Source: Paracoccus contaminans
Lineage (GTDB): Bacteria > Pseudomonadota > Alphaproteobacteria > Rhodobacterales > Rhodobacteraceae
Direction of reading: 5' to 3'
Length of the DNA stretch: 64,000 nt
Assembly: GCF_002105555.1 (NCBI RefSeq)
Contig: NZ_CP020612.1
Span: 2,534,001 to 2,598,000, forward strand
Below are positions 50,604-58,109 of this stretch, piece by piece. A program made the position numbers and the translations under genes. Every line of letters begins with the position of its first letter. The first letter of the stretch is position 1. Below the pieces are notes generated by a model that saw only the letters and a program-made list of their open reading frames with translations, was not told where the DNA came from and searched no databases.

Positions 50604-50702
50604 GACGATTGCCCGCGCCGCCCCCCGGCCAAGGGCATTTCCCTGACCGCGCGACGTTTTTTCCCTTGTTCCCCCGCACCGCCTGCTGCTAGACCCGCCG
50701 GC

Positions 50703-50792
50703 GGAGTGGTGGCCGAGTGGTCGAAGGCACACCCCTGCTAAGGGTGCAGGCGGGAAACCGTCTCGAGGGTTCGAATCCCTTCCACTCCGCCA
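50703..50792 (+). tRNA. tRNA-Ser (anticodon GCT)
   Basis: This 90-nt class II tRNA has acceptor GGAGTGG/CCACTCC, anticodon stem CACCC/GGGTG around CTGCTAA (GCT), a long variable arm, T arm GAGGG-TTCGAAT-CCCTT, discriminator G and encoded CCA. The accessory region begins directly after it. Confidence 0.97.
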
Positions 50793-51231
50793 TTTGCCCT
50801 CGCGAAAGCGTTCTCTTGATCCGGCTGCGGCCGGATTTTTCCGTTGTATTCGAGGGTTATGCGGGAGGGGCTGAGCACTGGCCCTGGCACCGGGCGGGCC
50901 GGAAGCGGTCTCTCAGGGCCGATATTCTCCGGACCTCATGACTGCGCGAATTTGGTGAATAGCTTGCAACAGATTGAAATTACTTGTTAGTTTTCGACCA
51001 AGTTCCGAACACTTCGACGACAGGGGTGTTCGTTAGATGGAACTGAAATCAAACCCTTCGCAGCGCGATGCAAACGCATGATACCAAGCGCGCGGAGAAG
51101 GTTTTCTTATAGCGGCCCGCCCGCGAGGCCCACTTCCCGGTTGAGGCAGCCCCCACACTATCTCTTGCTGCTTGTGCTTTAACATAAGCGGCTGTTATTC
51201 GTACCACATCCCCCGACCGGAGTGAGTACCC
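50793..51231. other. intergenic region between tRNA-Ser and the PLD endonuclease gene
   Basis: These 439 bases contain a tRNA terminator in the first 50 bases and then a switch, near 50940, from GC-rich to visibly AT-richer sequence that continues through the restriction genes. No gene is supported. The final part supplies the leader and a GGAG ribosome site for the TTG-started endonuclease. A TTGCAA ... TTAGTT pair near 50960 could be a promoter but is weak. Confidence 0.5.
50819..50840 (+). terminator. intrinsic terminator of tRNA-Ser
   Basis: Perfect 7-bp stem ATCCGGC / GCCGGAT with a TGCG loop followed by TTTT, 26 bp past the tRNA. Confidence 0.85.
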
Positions 51232-52626
51232 TTGAGATACATCGACTCAGCATCTCGAAACACGTCTGACGTTCTTGGAGAATGGCTCGCCAGCTTCAGT
51301 CCCCTGGCTGTCGACGCCCTACGTTGGCAAACGGGATACTTTAGTGCAGACGGACTGGCTCCTTTGGCGCCAGTAATAAATGAGCTGAAGTCGCAAGATA
51401 GATTGACGAATTGTGTAATTGGGTCAAACGGCGGAGAAACCGGAGAGCCAGATATCGAAACGCTGGTTAATCTCGTTGGAACCCCAAGAGCAAACGCAAG
51501 GATCGGGGTTGTTAGCTTCTCTGCGGGGCTATTTCACCCAAAGGTATATCACTTCACAAGGCAGGACGGCACTCAGGCCGCCTATGTTGGATCGGCAAAT
51601 CTGACTACGCCGGGCATTTCTGGGATGAACATCGAGGCAGGTTTGCTCTTGGATTCATCGACCGGCGATTCCGATCACGTCCTTTCAGACGTCGCGGCAG
51701 CAATTGACGCTTGGTTCAATGGACCTCGGCCCGGGCTCTCAACTGTGACGGCACTTGCCGACCTCGCACCTCTAGTCGCCGCCGGAGTGCTTGGCGTGGC
51801 CCCTACGCCACGTACAACGCAATCCAGTTCTGGAAGCAGCGGGGCGGCATCAAGCAAAATCGGACTCAAGCCGCTAATCAAGTTCCCCCCTGTCTCGGTT
51901 AAGAGCGGCACTGTAGCAGCTTTGGGTTCAGCGGCAGCAGCGCCTTCCGCCCCGCCCAGCACAGCGACGGTTGCTCCATCTGCCGGACCGCTTACCTCAA
52001 GCCCGCGCCCGCCCTTCCCCCCATATGTACTCTTCGCACCAGGCATCGCGACACCGACACTCGGGGCAGCAGCCTTGACCGGATCCACGCTAGCGGGCGG
52101 CGCTGCTGGATTGGTCATTCGCCTCAACCGAGACAGTGCAAGGCACTTCTCCGGAGGCAGTGGCACAGCAAACGTAAGCGTACCAGTTGCGACCATCGGC
52201 ACGATGAGGTTCGGCGTATTTCAAGGAAAGTATCAGAGGCCTCGCGCCGAGTTCGACCTTCGCATGCGTTATGTCTCAAACTTGGGAGCCTACGAAGTAG
52301 CATCCTCTAGCACCAATGTAATGGTCTACGGATACGCTCCTGGTGAATCTGGCCATGGTGACGTGAGGATGGTCGTGCCGGCCGCGCCTGCTCGTGCCAT
52401 TCGCGATCATGCCGCAGCACACGGATTCCATGTCCCGACAGCAAACGACCCAATGATCTTAGAGTGGCCGACGCCAGCCGATCCAACTTTCAAGGCAACA
52501 TTCATCGATCCAGCTGACCCACTCTTCGCCACGGTAGACGGGATGCTCGCCACTGCTTCAGCCGGTGGTGCGCTCGTGGGTCAAGGTGCGTGCTGGTTAC
52601 CCGCAGGTATTTCGCCGAACTGGTAA
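51232..52626 (+). CDS. phospholipase-D-fold restriction endonuclease, BfiI-like
   Basis: This 464-residue protein has a catalytic N-terminal domain with a single PLD-type site: FHPKVYHF (His102, Lys104), YVGSANLT (Asn123) and NIEAG (Glu135). The residue set and spacing closely parallel the metal-independent type IIS enzyme BfiI (His105, Lys107, Asn125, Glu136). One site per chain implies a dimer. Residues about 175-290 are an Ala/Pro/Ser/Thr-rich low-complexity linker, after which a C-terminal domain (MRFGVFQGKYQRPRAEFDLR and on) would be the DNA-recognition part. The start is TTG with GGAG 9 bp ahead. Its end faces the two methyltransferase genes 24 bp away. Restriction is inferred from fold and context; the recognition site is unknown. 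Confidence 0.75.
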   Translation: MRYIDSASRNTSDVLGEWLASFSPLAVDALRWQTGYFSADGLAPLAPVINELKSQDRLTNCVIGSNGGETGEPDIETLVNLVGTPRANARIGVVSFSAGLFHPKVYHFTRQDGTQAAYVGSANLTTPGISGMNIEAGLLLDSSTGDSDHVLSDVAAAIDAWFNGPRPGLSTVTALADLAPLVAAGVLGVAPTPRTTQSSSGSSGAASSKIGLKPLIKFPPVSVKSGTVAALGSAAAAPSAPPSTATVAPSAGPLTSSPRPPFPPYVLFAPGIATPTLGAAALTGSTLAGGAAGLVIRLNRDSARHFSGGSGTANVSVPVATIGTMRFGVFQGKYQRPRAEFDLRMRYVSNLGAYEVASSSTNVMVYGYAPGESGHGDVRMVVPAAPARAIRDHAAAHGFHVPTANDPMILEWPTPADPTFKATFIDPADPLFATVDGMLATASAGGALVGQGACWLPAGISPNW

Positions 52627-52650
52627 AAACAACGATTGAAGATCGGCGTG

Positions 52651-54138
52651 CTATTCTTTCCGAAGTATGATCAGCGTTTCTGCTGCAACCGCATTACTCA
52701 CATGATATCCGTAGCGCCGGTAGGTTTGCAGCGGAATGAGTTCTTCTACTTTCCAGCCGACCGCATTAGCCAGTCGCGACAAGTGTTCGGGGGTATCGAT
52801 GTCATGACGAACGCCCCCGATTGTAGTGTGGTTGTGGCCAACAATCAAAGCGTAGGGAGCTCCCTCTCTCATCAGCCTGTTCACTGAGCTGAAGTTTGCT
52901 TTCATCGACGCGAAGTATCGATACAGAAGCGACGGAACGGCACGCCTGCGAAACCCGTCTTCTTCACCGAGCAAATCCTCGAGCTTGATGCAAAGTTCGT
53001 ACTCTTGATCCGGCAATTCTGCCTCGTTTGATGCGAGCAATTGAGGCAGTTCCCGCTTTGAGTTTCCACGAAGCTCTCTACTTCCGATCAGTGATGCCTC
53101 GAGTTCGAGAATTTGATTGGGCGCCAGGAGATCAAGCCAAACCAACGAAAGGCGTTGCGTGTCAATATACGGGAGTGCCATGGCATATGGCGGGCTGGTA
53201 ATGGCGGCATCGAACTTCCGCATTGCGCTATCTGCCGTCAACTCGGATACGTCACAGAGTACCGCTCGACCGAGAGGTGCCCGTGAACCAATGAGTTCTC
53301 GCGCGGAAAGTATCCGATCAATAATTTGTGGAAGCGCATCCAAGAGCGCAGATGTGAACGAATTCGACGGAAGTGGCGAGGTCCTCCTCCTGATCCGCAA
53401 GTCTCGTGGGTCCTGCTGGGAATACTCACGAAGAAGGTTGCTAGCTACAGATAGAAAAATTGGCGACATCTCGCCGGCAATGTCGAGGATGATGGCCCGA
53501 ACGCCTTCGATTTCGTCGTAGATTTCAGGATCAAACCATTTCAGTAGGTATTCGCGACGCGCAGCAGAAGACTGAGGGGCTTTCCTTCCATCAAAAGATC
53601 GAAGCTGGGCCGAAATGTTCTTGTGCGCTTTTCGGAGTTCACAGGGCGGGACCGACAAGCCAAGTAGCTTTGCGTTCGACAAGAAGACTGCGAGTGGATT
53701 TATGTCAGTGCCGACCGCGTCGACACCCAAATGGCAACACTCAATGAGAGTCGTGCCGCTACCACAGAACGGATCAAGGACAGTCTGCCCAGGCTCAACC
53801 TTGAAAATATTAAGAAGCGCCTTGGCGACTTGCGGATTAAATTTCCCTTTGTATTCATGCAGGCCATGAACTGAATAACGTGTCGCCTGGCGGTTTTTTC
53901 CGTTTCGTGCCGTTTCCTCCAGCTCAGCTTGCACCGTTGAAGTAAACCCAGAGCCATTCTCGTAGCCCTTGAAATAGGTCAGGCGTTCCGCTCCGGAACC
54001 GGGCCTTGCTTCGCGCAAATCCAGGCCATCTTGTACTTCATTGGCTCCTGACGGGCAGATCAGTGAAGTCACCTCCCGAGAAGCGAGCTCTTTCTCGTAG
54101 GGGTAGTACTTGTAGTTATGCCAACGGAGCCGCATCAC
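52651..54138 (-). CDS. DNA methyltransferase, SPPY type (second of pair)
   Basis: This 495-residue amino-methyltransferase has the AdoMet motif LDPFCGSGTT at residues 121-130 with TDINPLA following. The catalytic motif TSPPY is at 314-318, in the order AdoMet site then SPPY. SPPY is common in N4-cytosine methyltransferases, though N6-adenine cannot be excluded. The HEYKGKFNPQVAKALL block before the AdoMet site matches the equivalent PYPAKFIAEIPRAL of its partner. The start overlaps the partner's stop (ATGA). A pair of distinct methyltransferases beside one endonuclease fits a system with an asymmetric recognition site, each enzyme treating one strand. Confidence 0.85.
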   Translation of the reverse strand: MMRLRWHNYKYYPYEKELASREVTSLICPSGANEVQDGLDLREARPGSGAERLTYFKGYENGSGFTSTVQAELEETARNGKNRQATRYSVHGLHEYKGKFNPQVAKALLNIFKVEPGQTVLDPFCGSGTTLIECCHLGVDAVGTDINPLAVFLSNAKLLGLSVPPCELRKAHKNISAQLRSFDGRKAPQSSAARREYLLKWFDPEIYDEIEGVRAIILDIAGEMSPIFLSVASNLLREYSQQDPRDLRIRRRTSPLPSNSFTSALLDALPQIIDRILSARELIGSRAPLGRAVLCDVSELTADSAMRKFDAAITSPPYAMALPYIDTQRLSLVWLDLLAPNQILELEASLIGSRELRGNSKRELPQLLASNEAELPDQEYELCIKLEDLLGEEDGFRRRAVPSLLYRYFASMKANFSSVNRLMREGAPYALIVGHNHTTIGGVRHDIDTPEHLSRLANAVGWKVEELIPLQTYRRYGYHVSNAVAAETLIILRKE

Positions 54139-55319
54139 TCGACCTCCTTCCGCAGCACCAAGACGGTTTCTGTCTTAATGTTTGCATGAGAAAGGTTGAA
54201 TGATTTTCGGTTCGCTGACAGTTCCCGCTCTGTTACGAAGAACGGAGTGAAGCCAAGCGGTGCAGCTTCATCTGTGATGATTTCCGAGTTGTCGTAAATC
54301 TTCCCATGGATCTTCGAGCGGCCAACCACGAAACTTGCAAAGCCCCCCTTCACCAACACGTTTCCCAGAAGCTTTAGCGTCTGTCTCATTTGCCGTGCAA
54401 AATCTTCGGCCGTGTGGTGGTTCTTCTTGAAGAAGTGAGCCCGCGCACCAATCTCGTCAGCTTTCACCTTCAATGGGTCATACCCCAACCACCACATCCG
54501 GTATTTGTGATAAAGCCAATACTCATATGCGTTCGGGTATGGAGGAGATGTTACGACCAATCCAATCGGTCGCCCAATCATGCTCGGCTCTACCTTCAGG
54601 ATGTCGTTCTCAATTACATCCACGGAGGTCAAGGGATATGGTCTATTTTGGAGAGCGGCGTTGATGCGGTTGACCGCGCGCAAAAAAAGCGTGGGGACGG
54701 CGGAAGGATCGATATCCTTCTGTACCGCCGCATATCGGGTATCGCTTTCCTGATTAGAGACTCTGACAATAATACTCGAAAGTGCTAGCTTCAGCGCATC
54801 GCGAGCCTCACTTGGGGAAGTCGCGATAGAACGAGCAATCTTATTGATCTCCACCTGGACATTTGGCTGGAACCAGTGATCAAGATTAGGAATTTCAGGA
54901 ATCTCGCCATCAGAAGCTGTCTCTGAGCTCGCTACAATCCGAGCAGCAAGCTGCTCGATATCGGTCGGGCAGGCCGAGGTCTTAACGCGAGACATTAGGC
55001 AAGCGATTGGGTTCAGGTCGACTCCGACAGCGGGAATGCCTAGTCGCTGGCTTTCAACTAAACTGCTACCGCTCCCGCAGAACGGGTCCAGCACACCGCT
55101 GTGGGGAGGCAGTGGCAAGCAGTTGATGAGTGCTCGCGGGATTTCCGCAATGAATTTGGCAGGATAAGGGTGGACGCCTTCGATCTCGCTATGGCTGCGC
55201 CGATCGGGGAAGCCCCAATCAACCTCTGACAAAGACGACCTTGCTGCTGTTTCCGGATCTAGCGAAGCTGACCAGCTATCCGTCTTTTGGGGGGTGGGTT
55301 CGTGTGTTCCGTGCGCCAT
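54135..55319 (-). CDS. DNA methyltransferase, SPPY type (first of pair)
   Basis: This 394-residue amino-methyltransferase has LDPFCGSGSS at residues 77-86, VDLNPIACLMSR after it, and the catalytic TSPPY at 257-261 followed by PNAYEYWLY. It shares architecture with the downstream gene but little detailed sequence, so the two are not recent duplicates. The start overlaps the stop of the ribbon-helix-helix gene (TAATG) and the stop overlaps the next methyltransferase (ATGA), so all three are translationally coupled. Base composition is AT-richer than the core genome. Confidence 0.85.
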   Translation of the reverse strand: MAHGTHEPTPQKTDSWSASLDPETAARSSLSEVDWGFPDRRSHSEIEGVHPYPAKFIAEIPRALINCLPLPPHSGVLDPFCGSGSSLVESQRLGIPAVGVDLNPIACLMSRVKTSACPTDIEQLAARIVASSETASDGEIPEIPNLDHWFQPNVQVEINKIARSIATSPSEARDALKLALSSIIVRVSNQESDTRYAAVQKDIDPSAVPTLFLRAVNRINAALQNRPYPLTSVDVIENDILKVEPSMIGRPIGLVVTSPPYPNAYEYWLYHKYRMWWLGYDPLKVKADEIGARAHFFKKNHHTAEDFARQMRQTLKLLGNVLVKGGFASFVVGRSKIHGKIYDNSEIITDEAAPLGFTPFFVTERELSANRKSFNLSHANIKTETVLVLRKEVE

Positions 55320-55531
55320 TAGTGGTCTTCTCTTTGCGGGCGCACGAACGGGAGCGAGCCTTGATCTATTGTTGGTTCGACGCGATTGAGGAAGTCCACG
55401 ACCGCCTTTCGAGCAACCTGCGCCACCGGGGCGTCGTCACGCTCCGCGAAGGCGAGCAACAGGGCGTACGCTCGTTCGTCCAGGTTAATCGTGACCCTGG
55501 CTGTCTTCGTTCGTCCCTTCGGTCGCGCCAT
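55319..55531 (-). CDS. small ribbon-helix-helix (CopG/Arc-type) DNA-binding protein
   Basis: This 70-residue protein has a basic N-terminus (MARPKGRTKTARVTINLDE) whose RVTINL forms the beta strand that inserts in the major groove. AYALLLAFAERDDAPVAQVARKAVVDFL makes the two helices. It resembles CopG/Arc-type repressors. Coupling to the first methyltransferase through TAATG suggests it regulates the modification/restriction genes, replacing the HTH controller proteins of many R-M systems; this is inference. The gap to the recombinase operon upstream is only 44 bp, so transcription could also read through from there. Confidence 0.75.
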   Translation of the reverse strand: MARPKGRTKTARVTINLDERAYALLLAFAERDDAPVAQVARKAVVDFLNRVEPTIDQGSLPFVRPQREDH

Positions 55532-55575
55532 GATGTGTGTTTAGTGCAGCAAAAAACGGTCAGCAAGTCGTATTC

Positions 55576-55974
55576 TTACGTCATGCGGCTATTGCGAAGG
55601 GAAGGCAACTGGTCGTTCCACTCCACCGGGAACGGCTCCATCACCCGCACCAGCGTCACCAATGGCCCCTGCTTCCCGTCCAGGATCGCCTCGACGATGT
55701 CGGGCGCGAGCAGTGTCAGACGCAGGACGCGGGTCATGTAAGAGGGCGCAATCCCCTCGCGCTCGGCCAATTCGGCGACCGTTGCGTACTCGCTAGACTC
55801 CAGCATCCGCTTCCAGCGAAACGCGCGGGCCAGTGCCTTGACGAGTGCGTCATCGGGGCGGCGCGGGGTGGACGCGCCTTCGGGCAACTGCATCTCCTTC
55901 CGCCCCCCACGCTTCACGAGGCGGAACGGGACATGGATGGTGACAGTATCGGGGACCGGGGTGGCGCGGGTCAT
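55576..55974 (-). CDS. HTH protein of the recombinase operon
   Basis: This 132-residue protein has a ParB/KorB-like helix-turn-helix in the middle: TVAELAEREGIAPSYMTRVL, residues about 66-85, followed by LTLLAPDIVEAILDGKQ. The N-terminal part (VTIHVPFRLVKRGGRKEM) is conserved wording in proteins found after this type of recombinase. The start overlaps the recombinase stop (ATGA). It may repress the operon or act as a recombination directionality factor; neither is shown. Confidence 0.75.
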   Translation of the reverse strand: MTRATPVPDTVTIHVPFRLVKRGGRKEMQLPEGASTPRRPDDALVKALARAFRWKRMLESSEYATVAELAEREGIAPSYMTRVLRLTLLAPDIVEAILDGKQGPLVTLVRVMEPFPVEWNDQLPSLRNSRMT

Positions 55975-57293
55975 GCGGCTGCTCCTATGTCGGCGGTGAT
56001 TTCGCGCGCCAGCCCGGCCAGTCCGTCCATACGCAGCCGGACGTTCAGGCCTTCCGTGACGATCTCGACCCGCTCGACCAGCAGCGCCACGATGCGCGCC
56101 TGCTCGGCCGGGAACAGATCGTCCCACAGCGGGTCGAGCCGAATCAGCGCCGCGCGCGCGTCGGCCTCGGTGATCTCACCGTACTGCACCCGCGCCGCCT
56201 TCCATGTGCCCGCGACAATCTCAGGCTGGCGGAACACGGCGCGCAACTGCTCGATGACGGCCGCTTCGATCTCGCCGGCGGGCACGCGGCCGATGGGACA
56301 CGACGCCGCGCCATGCTTCAGCACCGTCTGGCTGACGTAGTAGCGGTAGAGCCGCCCGGCCTTGCGCGTGTGGGTCGGCGAGAAGGCCGCGCCGTCGGGG
56401 CCGTAGAGCAACCCCTTCAGCAGCGCGGGCGTGTCGGCGCGCGTGCGCGCGGCGCGCTTCCGGGGGCTCTCCTGCAGGATGGCGTGAACCTTGTCCCACA
56501 GCTCGCGGTCGATGATGGCGTGGTGCTCGCCGGGATAGCTGTCGCCCTTGTGGACCGCCTCGCCGATGTAGGCGCGGTTGCTGAGCATCCGATAGATGTA
56601 TTTCTTGTCGATCCGGTTGCCGCGGGGCGTCCGAAGTCCCCGCGTGCCGACCTCCCGCGCCAGTTCCGTGCAGGACCCGATCTCGAGGAAGCGGGCGAAG
56701 ATCCAGCGCACATGCGCAGCGTGCTCTTCGTCGACCACCAGCTTCCGGTTCTCGACACGGTAGCCGAAAGGCGGCACCCCGCCCATCCATATGCCCTTCT
56801 TCCGGCTGGCGGCGACCTTGTCGCGGATCCGCTCGGCCGTGACCTCCCGCTCGAACTGGGCGAAGCTGAGCAGGATGTTCAGGGTCAACCGCCCCATCGA
56901 CGTGGTCGTGTTGAAGGACTGCGTGACCGAGACGAACGTCACGCCATTGCGGTCGAACACCTCGACCAACTTGGCGAAGTCGGCCAGGGAGCGGCTGAGG
57001 CGGTCGATCTTGTAGACCACCACCACTTCGACCAGCCCGTCCTCGATGTCCTCCAGCAGCCGCTGCAGGCCGGGGCGATCCAGCGTGCCGCCGGAGATGC
57101 CGCCGTCGTCATACTGATCGCGGACGAGTACCCAGCCCTCAGACCGCTGGCTGGCGATGTAAGCCTCGCAGGCCTCGCGTTGGGCGTGGAGCGAGTTGAA
57201 CTCCTGCTCCAGTCCTTCCTCGGAGGATTTCCGGGTGTAGACCGCGCAACGCAGCTTGCGTACGAGCTTCGATTTATCCGGCGGCTTCGTCAC
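55971..57293 (-). CDS. large serine recombinase
   Basis: This 440-residue recombinase has an N-terminal resolvase catalytic domain with YTRKSSEEG and the nucleophile at Ser23. DQYDDGGISGG, VYKIDRLSRSLADF and FAQFEREVTAERIRDK are the family motifs. The recombinase domain (WIFARFLEIGSCTELAREV, YIYRMLSNRAYIGEAVHKG) is followed by a zinc-ribbon-like region around GLLYGPDGAAF and a C-terminal tail. It is shorter than phage integrases of 500-600 residues because the coiled-coil region is reduced. GTG 57293 overlaps the DUF2924 stop (GTGA). It probably integrates or excises the element; the attachment site is not visible. Confidence 0.92.
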   Translation of the reverse strand: MTKPPDKSKLVRKLRCAVYTRKSSEEGLEQEFNSLHAQREACEAYIASQRSEGWVLVRDQYDDGGISGGTLDRPGLQRLLEDIEDGLVEVVVVYKIDRLSRSLADFAKLVEVFDRNGVTFVSVTQSFNTTTSMGRLTLNILLSFAQFEREVTAERIRDKVAASRKKGIWMGGVPPFGYRVENRKLVVDEEHAAHVRWIFARFLEIGSCTELAREVGTRGLRTPRGNRIDKKYIYRMLSNRAYIGEAVHKGDSYPGEHHAIIDRELWDKVHAILQESPRKRAARTRADTPALLKGLLYGPDGAAFSPTHTRKAGRLYRYYVSQTVLKHGAASCPIGRVPAGEIEAAVIEQLRAVFRQPEIVAGTWKAARVQYGEITEADARAALIRLDPLWDDLFPAEQARIVALLVERVEIVTEGLNVRLRMDGLAGLAREITADIGAAA

Positions 57294-57745
57294 TTCCGCC
57301 CCCTGTGGTTCTTGAGCCCGAAGAAGACCCAGCCGTTCCAGCGCGTGCCGGTGATCGCGCGGGCGATCGCGGACAGCGACTTGTACGGCCGCCCCTGCCA
57401 TTCGAAGCCGTCAGCGGTGACCGTGACGATGTATTCGACGCCCTGCCATTCGCGCAGGAGGCGCGTGCCGGTGATGGGGCGATCGCGGTCGAGGCGCATG
57501 CCGCGCTTCTTCTTGTCGCCTCCGTCCAGTTCCTCGCCGAGCCGTTCCAGCCGCCGGATCGTCTCGGGCTTCAGCCCGCCATAGGCGAGTTCCTGGATGC
57601 GATAGGCGATGCGGCTTTCGAGGTAGCGGCGGTTGAACGGCGGCGGCTCGCTGTCGAACAGGTCGCGCCACTGTTGCTTCAGGTCGGGCGTCGGTGTGGT
57701 CTTGAGCGCGGCCAGGCGCGCGGGGATGGGATCGGGCTTATTCAT
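57290..57745 (-). CDS. DUF2924 protein
   Basis: This 151-residue basic protein has FNRRYLESRIAYRIQELAYG and GVEYIVTVTADGFEWQGRPY, then SLSAIARAITGTRWNGWVFF. This is the DUF2924 pattern, consistently found just before this recombinase type in alphaproteobacterial elements. The C-terminal module resembles small DNA-binding wings. ATG 57745 has GGAG upstream and overlaps the preceding small gene's stop. It may be a recombinase accessory factor. Confidence 0.85.
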   Translation of the reverse strand: MNKPDPIPARLAALKTTPTPDLKQQWRDLFDSEPPPFNRRYLESRIAYRIQELAYGGLKPETIRRLERLGEELDGGDKKKRGMRLDRDRPITGTRLLREWQGVEYIVTVTADGFEWQGRPYKSLSAIARAITGTRWNGWVFFGLKNHRGRK

Positions 57746-57945
57746 GCATTTCTCCGGTGAGTTGGAGTTGCATGACGGCATTGGTCGGGCGGATAGTGTA
57801 GGCAACGTTCTCCAGTATCGTCAGATACTTCGCCCGTCTCCCGCATCCGCAACCGGACCAGCCCGAGCGCCAGCAGGCCGCACAGCTCGGCGCGACGCTC
57901 TGCGGGCGTCATCTGGTCGGGCGGGAGGGGGTTGGGGCGTTTCAT
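57742..57945 (-). CDS. small protein leading the recombinase operon
   Basis: This 67-residue protein has a conserved-looking helix (MTPAERRAELCGLLALGLVRLRMRE). Similar short proteins precede DUF2924 and the recombinase in related elements. The stop and next start overlap as ATGA. No domain or function is recognised; the regular position suggests it is real. Confidence 0.65.
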   Translation of the reverse strand: MKRPNPLPPDQMTPAERRAELCGLLALGLVRLRMRETGEVSDDTGERCLHYPPDQCRHATPTHRRNA

Positions 57946-57984
57946 GCGGGCCTCGGAGTGGTCGTCTCCTCTGGCCTCTACTCA

Positions 57985-57996
57985 TCGCGATCGCGA
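57985..57996. promoter_or_regulatory. 12-bp perfect palindrome in the divergent promoter region
   Basis: TCGCGATCGCGA lies 40 bp before the recombinase-operon start and 114 bp before the plus-strand operon. Its place between divergent operons suits an operator, but self-complementary GC-rich words also arise by chance. Confidence 0.3.
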
Positions 57997-58109
57997 ACCG
58001 TCCCATGGCCGCTGTCAGTGCACGGATCGCGCCCATCTGGACTCGACTCAGGGTTGTTCGGACTGCTAGAACATAGAGTGAACAATCAGGTCTGAAAGAA
58101 AGGGGTTCC

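Noticed and set aside
51232..52626. PLD-fold protein considered as a phospholipase or toxin effector.
   Set aside because: It has one HxK site per chain with BfiI-like Asn and Glu spacing, no secretion signal, and lies next to two DNA methyltransferases, which favours a restriction endonuclease.
52636..55319. Methyltransferase pair considered as one gene split by a frameshift.
   Set aside because: Each protein has its own complete AdoMet motif and TSPPY motif, so they are two full enzymes.
55616..55630. Short match (TTCCACTCC) to the tRNA-Ser 3' end, considered as an attachment repeat.
   Set aside because: Only nine bases match, it lies inside a coding gene, and the surrounding tRNA bases are not repeated. 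Chance is likely.
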